In this document: positions 6,747 to 13,400 of the stretch, one piece after another | Layout: every line of letters starts with the position of its first letter | Position numbering within the stretch: the first letter of the stretch is position 1 | Assembly: GCA_023436925.1 (NCBI GenBank) | Contig: JAEZHJ010000056.1 | Span: 1 to 21,340 of the forward strand | Direction of reading: 5' to 3' | DNA length: 21,340 nucleotides | Source of the DNA: Actinomycetes bacterium | GTDB lineage: Bacteria; Actinomycetota; Actinomycetes; Propionibacteriales; Propionibacteriaceae | The notes under the pieces: generated by a model | Told to the model about the DNA's origin: nothing | Database searches by the model: none | What the model saw: the letters and a program-made list of their open reading frames with translations, nothing else | Position numbers and translations under genes: made by a program

Positions 6747-7550
6747 ATGGACTGGGTGGGGCGGGCCCGGGAGGTACTGGCCGGACGGCTCGTTGTCGTC
6801 ACCGGCGCGTCTTCGGGGATCGGGCGCGCCTTCGTCGAGGCGATGGCTCCGGCCGGGGCCCGCTTCGTGCTGGTGGCCCGCCGCGCCGACCTGCTGGGAG
6901 AGGTCGCCTCGACCGTGCGATCCGCCGGCAGCACCGCCGTCGTCCAGGTGGTCGACCTTCGCGATGAAGCCGCGGCACAGGGGGCCGCCCACGCCGTCCT
7001 GGCGGAGCTGGGCGTCCCCGACGTGCTGGTCGCCAATGCCGGCCATTCGATAGCCCGCGACCTGCGCGGCCTGGTCGACCGGCCCGACTCGATCTCCCGC
7101 TCGGTGGCTGCCAACTTCACCGGACCGGTCGCGCACGCCCTGCCCATCCTCGGCGCCATGGCCGGGCGGGGCGCCGGCCACCTGATCGCCACCACCACTG
7201 CCAACGCCCGGGTCGCGGTGCCGGGCTGGTCGGCCTACGTCGCCTCGAAGGCGGGCTGGGACGTCTGGCTGCGCAGCATCGCGCCGGAACTGGCCCGCGA
7301 CCAGGTGGCCGCGACGATCCTGGCCTACGGGCTGGTGGCGACCCCGATGGCCACCCCGACCCGCGGCACCGCACCGCGCTTCGCACTCTCGACCGACCAG
7401 GCCGCCGGCTGGATGGCGCGGGCGGTGGTGACCCGGCCGTCCCGGCTTGCGCCATGGTGGCTTCCCGCCTGGGAGGTGCTCAGCGCGGCCGCCCCGGCCA
7501 CCACCGCGCGGTTCACCGGCCGGTTCTCGCTCCGGCTCAGGCCCCGATGA
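6747..7550 (+). CDS. Short-chain dehydrogenase/reductase of the acyl-ligase cluster
   Basis: SDR-family oxidoreductase of 267 residues. It has the cofactor loop TGASSGIG (19-26), NAG at 97-99 and the YVASK motif with Y164/K168. The residue 13 before the tyrosine, normally the catalytic serine, is T151 in an IATTTANA stretch, a conservative but uncommon change. The family reduces or oxidises carbonyl/hydroxyl groups with NAD(P)(H); general sequence feel is of acyl or lipid-type SDRs. The C-terminal 60 residues have a long hydrophobic amphipathic stretch (LAPWWLPAWEVLSAAAPATT) that may associate with membrane. Its stop overlaps the start of the ANL protein (ATGA), so these two are co-translated. 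Confidence 0.88.
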   Translation: MDWVGRAREVLAGRLVVVTGASSGIGRAFVEAMAPAGARFVLVARRADLLGEVASTVRSAGSTAVVQVVDLRDEAAAQGAAHAVLAELGVPDVLVANAGHSIARDLRGLVDRPDSISRSVAANFTGPVAHALPILGAMAGRGAGHLIATTTANARVAVPGWSAYVASKAGWDVWLRSIAPELARDQVAATILAYGLVATPMATPTRGTAPRFALSTDQAAGWMARAVVTRPSRLAPWWLPAWEVLSAAAPATTARFTGRFSLRLRPR

Positions 7551-8737
7551 CCGAGCTGCGCGGCTCCTGGCGGCCTGCCCGGGTGGCGCTGCGTCGCATC
7601 CTGGCCGCGCAACTGGCCGCCAAAGCCGGTGACCCGGCCTTCTCCGACGCCGACGGCACCCTCAGCCGCGCCGAGCTGTGGCGGCTGGTGCGGTTGCGGT
7701 CGGCAGCGCCGGCCGGGCCGGTCGTGGTCGTCAGCAGCCCGCAGCCCCGCACCGTGGTGGTGGACGCCCTGGCGGGCTGGCTGGCCGGGCGGACGGTGCT
7801 GGTCGTCCCGCCGCGCGCCGGCGAACGGGTGCTGCGCGCCGCACGGGAGACGGCCCCTTGCGGCGCAGGGGTGTTCTTCGCCACGTCGGGCACCACCGGG
7901 GCCGCCAGGGTGGTGCGCTCGCGACGAGGCCCTCGGGCGCTCGCCCAGCTGGCCGCACCGATCGGGATCCTGCCGCTCTCGCGGCGACCGGTGGTCGCCG
8001 GGCTGGCGCCGGTGGACCACGGCCACGGGTTCACCGCAGCGCTGGCCACCTGGGCGCTGGGCGGCCACTTCATCGCCCTCGGACCCGACCCGCTGCGCCA
8101 ATTGGCCGACCTGCCGCGGGTCGACCTGCTGACCGGCGTCCCCGAGCAACTCCACCGGCTGGCCGCCGCGGCCGACCGTCCGCCCACCCGGATCGGGGCG
8201 GTACTCAGCGGCTCCGACCGGCTGCGCGACGCGGACCGGCTGGCCGTCGCCCTGGCCGCGCCGGTCTATGACGCCTACGGCACCACCGAGACGGGGACGG
8301 TGTCGCTGGCCACCCCGGCCGACCGGGCGAGCTCCCCCGGCACGGTCGGACGGCCGCTGCCCGGGGTACGCGTCCGGGAACGGGACGGCCGCCTGGAGGT
8401 GCGTTCGGCGGTGCTGGGGCGGGGCAGCTTCACCGCCGACCACGGCTTCCTGCGAGACGGACTGGTCCACGTCAGCGGACGAGTGGACGGCGTCCGGGTG
8501 AGCGGCGGGGAGAACACCTTCCCGCCCGCGGTGCGCGACTGGCTGGCCGCCCGGCCCGGCGTCACCGAGGTCGTGCTGGAGGAGCGCCCCGACACTCGCT
8601 TCGGCAGCCGGACGGTGGCCCGGGTCGTCACCACTGAGCCGCTGGACGCCATCGCCCTGCGCGAGGCCGTCCGCGCCGAGTTCGGCCACGCCGCCACCCC
8701 GGCGGCAATCATCATCGACCCGTTGGACGCGTTTTGA
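7547..8737 (+). CDS. Shortened ANL-family AMP-ligase-like protein
   Basis: A 396-residue member of the acyl-CoA synthetase/ligase (ANL) superfamily, about 100-150 residues shorter than usual. Present are the A3 loop TSGTTG (113-118), A5 YGTTE (244-248), and an A8-like GRVDGVRVSGGEN (311-323). Departures are several: the lysine after the A3 loop (xPKG) is replaced (GAARVV), the TGD motif reads TAD, and the protein ends at DPLDAF without the A10 lysine needed for adenylation in the family. It may catalyse only a half reaction, bind an acyl-adenylate or CoA ester, or partner with the complete ligase two genes on. It overlaps the SDR by 4 bp; its own substrate is unknown. Confidence 0.82.
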   Translation: MTELRGSWRPARVALRRILAAQLAAKAGDPAFSDADGTLSRAELWRLVRLRSAAPAGPVVVVSSPQPRTVVVDALAGWLAGRTVLVVPPRAGERVLRAARETAPCGAGVFFATSGTTGAARVVRSRRGPRALAQLAAPIGILPLSRRPVVAGLAPVDHGHGFTAALATWALGGHFIALGPDPLRQLADLPRVDLLTGVPEQLHRLAAAADRPPTRIGAVLSGSDRLRDADRLAVALAAPVYDAYGTTETGTVSLATPADRASSPGTVGRPLPGVRVRERDGRLEVRSAVLGRGSFTADHGFLRDGLVHVSGRVDGVRVSGGENTFPPAVRDWLAARPGVTEVVLEERPDTRFGSRTVARVVTTEPLDAIALREAVRAEFGHAATPAAIIIDPLDAF

Positions 8738-8817
8738 GTCGGTGATCGACAGCCCGGGCAGGTGCCCCATCGGGCGAAATCGCTGGCGACACCCGATTTG
8801 CCGTACTAGGTTGCCCC

Positions 8818-8889
8818 ATGACGCAGACCGGCCCGAAGCGGGGCCGAACGGACGGGCGAATCGTGGCCCGTTGCCGAATTTCGGGTTGA
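8818..8889 (+). CDS. Possible 23-residue leader peptide
   Basis: In the 172-bp gap before the acyltransferase gene, TAGGTT is followed by 5 nt and an ATG that opens a 23-codon Arg-rich frame ending TGA at 8887-8889, 20 bp before the next start. The layout resembles a leaderless upstream ORF that could modulate the following gene. The spacing is slightly short for a leaderless start and codon bias is only moderate; it may be chance. Confidence 0.2.
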   Translation: MTQTGPKRGRTDGRIVARCRISG

Positions 8890-8909
8890 AAGCAGGGTGG
8901 CTGACGACA

Positions 8910-9773
8910 ATGAGCAAACAGGGGCGCCGGCGCGGGGACCGCTATGACGCATCCCGGGTCGATCTGGGTCACGGCTTCAAGGCGATCTTTCCCTACCTGA
9001 TGAAAGGCCGTAACGAGTCGATCGCCTACTATCCGGTGTCCTTCGACGCCGAGCCGCTGCTGGCCTACATCGAGCAGCACAAGGGGACCGATCAGGAGCT
9101 CTCGCTGTTCGAGGGCCTCATGCTGGCACTGGTCCGGATCCTGCGGGAACGTCCGACCCTCAACCGGTACATCATCGGGCGCCGCCTCTACCAGCGCCAC
9201 GATGTGGTGCTCTCCTTCGCCGCCCGCCGCGCCTACACCGACGAGGCCGAGGAGACCATGGTGCTGGTCCGGATCAAGCCTGAGGACGACGCCGACACCG
9301 TCCTGCGCAAGCTGCGTGGCGAGATCCGGGTCGCCAAGGCCGGCCAGGCCAAGGACGACGACAAGCTGATCGAGTTGTTCATGCACCTGCCGCGTGGCCT
9401 GCTGCGGGTCGCCCTCAAGCTGCTGGAGTGGTGGGACTTCTACGTCGACACCCCGAGCTTCCTGCGCGGCGTCGACCCGATGCGCGCCAGCGCGATGGTC
9501 GCCAACCTCGGCTCGGTCGGGATGGGGGCCGCCTACCACCACCTCTTCGAGTGGGGCACCTGCAGCCTGTTCATCGCGATCGGGGAGGTCAAGCCCGCGG
9601 TCTGCGTCGGCGAGGACGGCAAGCCCGCCGTCAAGCGGATGGCCGAGTTGCGGATCGCTTTCGACGAGCGGGTGGCCGACGGCTACCAGGACGCCCGTGC
9701 GCTGGAACGCCTGGCCGACTACCTGGCCAACCCGGCCCGCCTGCGCCACCTCGACCAGAAAGTGGGACCATGA
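8910..9773 (+). CDS. E2/CAT-fold acyltransferase-like protein
   Basis: A 287-residue protein resembling only the catalytic domain of 2-oxoacid dehydrogenase E2 and chloramphenicol acetyltransferase. There is no lipoyl or subunit-binding domain. Match points are an ALVRILRERPTLNRYI segment (E2: helix before the strand), NLGSVGMG in the GxxG region, FIAIGEVKP, and the C-terminal active-site motif. The family motif DHRxxDG is DERVADG here (252-258), so the catalytic histidine is Glu253. It therefore may not act as a normal CoA acyltransferase, or may use HH near YHHLFEWG. The start is ATG 8910, with AGGGTGG about 9 nt upstream. The stop overlaps the start of the full ligase (ATGA), implying joint function. 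Confidence 0.75.
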   Translation: MSKQGRRRGDRYDASRVDLGHGFKAIFPYLMKGRNESIAYYPVSFDAEPLLAYIEQHKGTDQELSLFEGLMLALVRILRERPTLNRYIIGRRLYQRHDVVLSFAARRAYTDEAEETMVLVRIKPEDDADTVLRKLRGEIRVAKAGQAKDDDKLIELFMHLPRGLLRVALKLLEWWDFYVDTPSFLRGVDPMRASAMVANLGSVGMGAAYHHLFEWGTCSLFIAIGEVKPAVCVGEDGKPAVKRMAELRIAFDERVADGYQDARALERLADYLANPARLRHLDQKVGP

Positions 9774-11479
9774 CCGACCGGCCCTGGCTGCGGCTCTACG
9801 GCGACCTGCCCGCCGACCTCGAGGTTCCCGACCAGACCATGTACGAGGCGGTCGCGGCGGCGGGAGCGGCCTTCCCGAAGAGCACCGCCCTGGTCTACCT
9901 GGGACGCCGGATCTCCTACGAGCACTTCCTGGCCGAGGTCGAGCGCTGCGCGGCGGCCTTCCTCGCCCACGGGATCCGCCCTGGGGACTCGGTCACCTTG
10001 TCGATGCCGAACGTTCCGAACACCGTGATCGGCTTCTACGCGCTGAACCGGATCGGGGCCAGGGTGGTGATGACCCACCCGCTGTCCTCGCCGGTCGAGC
10101 TCGAGCACTACGTGCGCGAGACCGGCAGCCGCTGGGCGGTCACCGTGGACATGTTCTACGGCCGGTTCCGCGAGGTGCTGGCCAACACCGGCATTGAGAA
10201 GCTGGTGATCGCCCGGTTCTCCGACTACCTGTCGAGCGCGAAGCGACTGGGCTTCAACGTCACCCGGGGACGCAAGATCGACCCCGTGCCCACCGACGAC
10301 CCCCGGATCCTGCCGTGGCGCGACTTCATGCGGGCCGGCTCCGATCCCTCCCCCTACCAGCGCCAGGGCGACCCCGCCGACAGCGCGGTCGTGCTGTTCA
10401 GCGGCGGCACGTCCAGCCTGCCGAAGGGGATCGAGCTCAGCTCGACCAGCTTCTCGGCCCTGGCCGTGGCGATGCGGGCGATCACCGGCGTCCGGCAGGG
10501 GGAGAGCGTGCTGGCGATCCTGCCGGTTTTCCACGGCTTCGGCCTGGGGCTGTGCATCCACACCCCGCTGAGCGCCGGCGGCTATTCGATCCTGGTGCCC
10601 GAGTTCAGCCCGTCGATCTACATCGACAACCTGATCAAGCACTCCCCGTCCTATATCGCCGGGGTGCCCACGCTGTTCCACGCCCTGCTGCAGCACCCGA
10701 AGTTCGCGAAGGTGTCCTTCGCCCGGCTGCGTGGCGCCTACTGCGGCGGCGACTCGCTGACCAGCGATCTGAAGCGTCGCTTCGACCAGGCCCTGGCCGC
10801 CCAGGACGGCAGGGTCGAACTGCTCGAGGGCTACGGCCTGACCGAGTGCGTCACCGCGTGCACGCTCTCCCCGGCGGGCGCCTACCGGGAGGACTCGATC
10901 GGGATCCCGATCCCCGGGATGCGGCTGAAGGTGGTGGGCCCGGACGGCGCCGAGCTGCCACCCGGCGAGGACGGCGAGCTATGCGTCACCGGGCCGACGC
11001 TGATGCTGGGCTACCTCAACGAGCCGGAGGCGACCGCCGACACGCTGCGCACCCACGACGACGGCCGGCTGTGGCTGCACACCGGGGACATCGCGGCGAT
11101 GGACGCCGACGGCTACTTCTACTTCAAGGGCCGCCAGAAGCGGATGATCAAGGTGTCCGGGGTCTCGGTGTACCCCGCCCAGGTCGAGCAGGCGCTGGAA
11201 GCCCACCCGTCGGTGCGCCGGGCCTGCGTGATCGGGACGCCGGACGACCACCAGGTCTCCTCGGTGAAGGCCTACGTCGTCCTGGCCGACCCGGTGGAGC
11301 AGAGTCAGGAGTTGCGCGACGAGTTGCTCGCCCACTGCCGCAAGCACCTGATGAAGTGGGCGGTGCCGCGCATCCTGGAGTTCCGCGACGAGCTGCCCAC
11401 CACGCTGGTCGGCAAGATCGCCTACACCGAGCTGGAACGCGAGGAGGCCGCTGCCCGGGCGGCCTCCGGGGCCGCCTGA
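9770..11479 (+). CDS. Long-chain acyl-CoA ligase (AMP-forming)
   Basis: Full-length ANL enzyme of 569 residues that should activate a carboxylic acid via acyl-AMP to an acyl-CoA or other thioester. Motifs: an A3 loop written SGGTSSLPKG (211-220) instead of the usual SGTTGxPKG, A5 EGYGLTEC, A7 LHTGD, A8 GRQKRMIKVSGVSVYP, and the catalytic A10 lysine K549 in TTLVGKIAYTEL. Size and layout fit fatty-acyl-CoA ligases (FadD-like). It is the last gene of the cluster and is translationally coupled to the acyltransferase-like protein, so the activated acyl group is probably handed to that protein or the SDR. The acid used is not readable from the sequence. Confidence 0.88.
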   Translation: MTDRPWLRLYGDLPADLEVPDQTMYEAVAAAGAAFPKSTALVYLGRRISYEHFLAEVERCAAAFLAHGIRPGDSVTLSMPNVPNTVIGFYALNRIGARVVMTHPLSSPVELEHYVRETGSRWAVTVDMFYGRFREVLANTGIEKLVIARFSDYLSSAKRLGFNVTRGRKIDPVPTDDPRILPWRDFMRAGSDPSPYQRQGDPADSAVVLFSGGTSSLPKGIELSSTSFSALAVAMRAITGVRQGESVLAILPVFHGFGLGLCIHTPLSAGGYSILVPEFSPSIYIDNLIKHSPSYIAGVPTLFHALLQHPKFAKVSFARLRGAYCGGDSLTSDLKRRFDQALAAQDGRVELLEGYGLTECVTACTLSPAGAYREDSIGIPIPGMRLKVVGPDGAELPPGEDGELCVTGPTLMLGYLNEPEATADTLRTHDDGRLWLHTGDIAAMDADGYFYFKGRQKRMIKVSGVSVYPAQVEQALEAHPSVRRACVIGTPDDHQVSSVKAYVVLADPVEQSQELRDELLAHCRKHLMKWAVPRILEFRDELPTTLVGKIAYTELEREEAAARAASGAA

Positions 11480-11496
11480 CCGCGAGCCCTTGCCGA

Positions 11497-11516
11497 CCGG
11501 GGCGTTACACGCCCGG
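11497..11516. terminator. Bidirectional hairpin between convergent genes
   Basis: CCGGGGCG-ttaca-CGCCCGG forms a stem of about 7 bp with one bulged G, in the 38-bp gap between the convergent ligase and MerR-type regulator. No long T-run is seen on either side. Confidence 0.5.
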
Positions 11517-11517
11517 C

Positions 11518-12390
11518 TCAGCGCTCGGGATCGTTGTGCAGGGCGTCGGCGAGCGCGGCCGCGGCCTCCGACAGTGACTCGGCGGGCAGCGCGTGTTCCG
11601 CTCCGGCGCCCGGGCCACCGAGGAACCGGACGACCTGGGGCACGGCGTCGGCCAGCGCAGCCAGCACGTCGGCGGCAGCGGCGCCGTCCACGGCCCGCGG
11701 GACGCCGATCACCACCGCGTCCGGACGGGTGGCCCGGACCGCGGTGACCCAGCTGTCCACGGGCAGGTCGGCGCCGAGGTGGGTCACCCGCAGCCCGGCC
11801 CGCCGCAGCATGGTGGCGAAGGCGAGGGTGGCGATCTCGTGGGTGGCGCCGGGGGCGAGCCCGGTGACCACGGCCCGTCCGCCGCGCGGGTGTCCGGCAG
11901 CCTGGAAGGCCGCCGCGAGCCGGCGCATCACCCCGGAGCTGATGAAGTGCTCCTGGGAGACGTCGAGCCACCCCTGCGCCCAGGCCTCCCCCACCGCCAC
12001 CATCGCCGGGAGCAACCAGTCGTCCACCACCCGCTCGAAGCTGGCGGTGGCGAAGGCTTCGTCCAGGACAGCCTCGAGGGCACCGACGTTGTAGTCCCGT
12101 CCGGACGCGATCAGGGCAGCATGGCCGGGCAACCCGGTCACCACAGCCTCGGACCCGCTCGCCCGGATGGCCGGTGGGCCGGAGCGCAATTGCTCGGCCG
12201 CCAGGGCCGGCTGCATCCCGGCTGCGACCAGCGCGGCCATCTCGCGCAGGATGGCGACGTCCTCGTCGTCGTAGAGCCGGTAGCCGCCCTCCGAGCGGGC
12301 CGGACGGACGATCCCATACCGCTGCTCCCAGGCCCGCAGCGTTCCGGGCGCCAGCCCGAGTTGTTGGGCGACCCAGCTCACCGTGTGCAT
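11518..12390 (-). CDS. CarH/LitR-type MerR regulator with B12-binding domain
   Basis: Light-responsive repressor type, 290 residues (T. thermophilus CarH is about 285). A MerR winged-helix with TLRAWEQRYGIVRPARSEGGYRLY lies at 17-40. A four-helix capping bundle carries W137-x9-E147-H148, the exact W-x9-EH motif that covers the upper face of adenosylcobalamin. A Rossmann domain has H184 (PGATHEIATLAF), the expected cobalt ligand. In CarH, darkness gives a B12-bound DNA-binding tetramer, and light breaks the Co-C bond and releases DNA. The residue after W137 is Ala, where I recall His132 in the Thermus protein. The start ATG 12390 has a perfect AAGGAGGAG ribosome site. It is divergent from a FAS1 lipoprotein, with operator-like repeats between. 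Confidence 0.9.
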   Translation of the reverse strand: MHTVSWVAQQLGLAPGTLRAWEQRYGIVRPARSEGGYRLYDDEDVAILREMAALVAAGMQPALAAEQLRSGPPAIRASGSEAVVTGLPGHAALIASGRDYNVGALEAVLDEAFATASFERVVDDWLLPAMVAVGEAWAQGWLDVSQEHFISSGVMRRLAAAFQAAGHPRGGRAVVTGLAPGATHEIATLAFATMLRRAGLRVTHLGADLPVDSWVTAVRATRPDAVVIGVPRAVDGAAAADVLAALADAVPQVVRFLGGPGAGAEHALPAESLSEAAAALADALHNDPER

Positions 12391-12409
12391 CGCTCCTCCT
12401 TCGGGCCAC

Positions 12410-12415
12410 ACTCTA
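12410..12415 (-). promoter_or_regulatory. Putative -10 box of the CarH-type regulator gene
   Basis: On the minus strand TAGAGT at 12415-12410 lies upstream of the ribosome site, with TTGTCA (12441-12436) as a possible -35, although the 20-nt spacing is long. The TACAA/TTGTA palindrome overlaps it, which would allow autorepression. Confidence 0.35.
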
Positions 12416-12426
12416 CAAACCTTGTA
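12414..12426. promoter_or_regulatory. Inverted repeat operator TACAA-acc-TTGTA
   Basis: Perfect 5-bp arms around a 3-bp spacer, the right arm being part of TTGTACA. It resembles the TGTACA-containing sites bound by CarH/LitR regulators and overlaps the presumed promoter of the regulator gene. Confidence 0.5.
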
Positions 12427-12434
12427 CAGAGTCC

Positions 12435-12464
12435 TTGACAACCCTGAGACTATCTTTGCACAAT
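12435..12464 (+). promoter_or_regulatory. Putative promoter of the FAS1 lipoprotein gene
   Basis: A perfect TTGACA (12435-12440) is followed after 18 nt by CACAAT (12459-12464). An alternative -10 is TATCTT at 12451-12456 with a poor -35. In both readings the 11-bp repeats overlap or directly follow the promoter, the position expected for repression. Confidence 0.45.
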
Positions 12465-12499
12465 CATTGCACAAACTTTCTACGAAAGGTGTACATCAT
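12456..12499 (+). repeat. Four phased 11-bp repeats, likely CarH operator
   Basis: Units begin at 12456 (TTGCACA), 12467 (TTGCACA), 12478 (TTCTACG, degenerate) and 12489 (GTGTACA), each exactly 11 bp apart. Tandem 11-bp sites are the known binding mode of CarH tetramers, where each MerR domain reads one repeat. They cover the region from the FAS1 promoter to its start codon. Confidence 0.6.
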
Positions 12500-13088
12500 G
12501 TACCGCCCCCTCCTCGCAGCCGGAGCCGCAGCCGTGGCGCTGTTCGTGGCCTCGTGCTCCTCGACCCCCGCGGAGACGATGGCACCGGCCACGACCTCCG
12601 CCCCCGCGTCGCCGTCCGAGACGGCCTCGCCCAGCCCCACGATGAGCAGCAGCGCCGCCACCGTCGACATCGTCGAGACGGCGATCGCCGCCGGCGACTT
12701 CACGACCCTCACCACCGCCCTGACCGAGGCCGGGCTGGTGGAGACCCTGAAGGGCGACGGACCGTTCACGGTCTTCGCCCCCACCGACGCAGCCTTCGAG
12801 AAGCTGCCCGCCGGCACGCTCGACAAGCTGCTGAAGGACCCCAAGGGCGACCTGACCGAGATCCTCACCTACCACGTGGTGCCCGGCGAGGTCTACGCGG
12901 CCGACATCGTGGAGATGGACGGCGAGAAGATCAAGACCCTTGAGGGGGACGAGCTCACGGTGGACGTCTCCGACAGCGGAGACGTCGCGCTGATCGACGA
13001 CCAGGGCAACCGGATCAACGTCACCGCCACCGACGTGCAGGCCAGCAACGGCGTCATCCACGTCATCGACGGGGTGCTGATGCCCTAG
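12498..13088 (+). CDS. Fasciclin (FAS1) domain lipoprotein
   Basis: A surface lipoprotein of 196 residues. The signal peptide ends in the lipobox VASC with Cys20, followed by a Ser/Thr/Pro-rich linker (about 21-55) and one FAS1 domain (about 58-196). The FAS1 marks are clear: the H1 motif FTVFAPTDAAF, the YHVVPG motif in the middle, and the H2 ending NGVIHVIDGVLMP. FAS1 proteins mediate adhesion or bind ligands; some bacterial homologues resemble the mycobacterial MPT70/MPT83 antigens. The start ATG 12498 has GAAAGGTG 7 nt upstream. Divergent from the CarH-type gene, it is the probable target of that regulator, which is unusual because CarH is best known for carotenoid control. Confidence 0.9.
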   Translation: MYRPLLAAGAAAVALFVASCSSTPAETMAPATTSAPASPSETASPSPTMSSSAATVDIVETAIAAGDFTTLTTALTEAGLVETLKGDGPFTVFAPTDAAFEKLPAGTLDKLLKDPKGDLTEILTYHVVPGEVYAADIVEMDGEKIKTLEGDELTVDVSDSGDVALIDDQGNRINVTATDVQASNGVIHVIDGVLMP

Positions 13089-13119
13089 TCGCACGGCTGT
13101 TTCCTCACCACCCCCGGGT

Positions 13120-13151
13120 CCCGGGCCGTCCCCTGCAGGGGTCGGCCCGGG
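13120..13151 (+). terminator. Long GC hairpin after the FAS1 gene
   Basis: CCCGGGCCG-T-CCCC-tgca-GGGG-T-CGGCCCGGG: two stacked stems of 9 and 4 bp separated by a T:T mismatch, starting 32 bp after the stop. It lacks a T-run but is the obvious end of the lipoprotein transcript. Apart from this hairpin and the next -10 box, I see no gene or other signal in 13089-13400. Confidence 0.6.
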
Positions 13152-13387
13152 ATGGCGTCCGGAGCAGGTGAGGACCTCCATCGGCACTCCTGTCGCCGGG
13201 CGTCAGCCCCGGAGGCGCTGGGTAAAGGCCCCGGCAGGTTCGTTCGGATGCCCGGGCGTCCGGGCGCGCCAGGTGTGCCGGTTGAACAGCCAGCCGGTAC
13301 ACCGTCCCTTCTGCCGTGGCGAGGACCGCCGCGCGCAGCCGGACCCGCCCGCGACGGCCCACCGGTGACCGGGACACCGGACGCGGG

Positions 13388-13393
13388 TACCTT
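13388..13393 (+). promoter_or_regulatory. -10 box for leaderless LigD-polymerase transcript
   Basis: TACCTT is followed by 7 nt and the ATG at 13401, again TANNNT-N7-start, with no ribosome site. It supports 13401 as the start, although the frame is open further upstream. Confidence 0.5.
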
Positions 13394-13400
13394 GTGCGGC

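Noticed and set aside
7325..8917. 530-codon open frame on the minus strand
   Set aside because: Antisense to two well-supported genes; composition is a GC-frame shadow without any domain.
10979..12409. 476-codon minus-strand frame over the regulator
   Set aside because: Arg/Gly-rich shadow in another frame; the regulator frame has clear MerR and B12 motifs.
12456..12499. CRISPR-like reading of the short repeats
   Set aside because: Units of 11 bp without spacers, next to a MerR-B12 regulator, fit an operator.
13152..13400. Longer N-terminus for the LigD-type polymerase
   Set aside because: Composition is not coding-like, it overlaps the FAS1 terminator hairpin, and the -10 box supports 13401.
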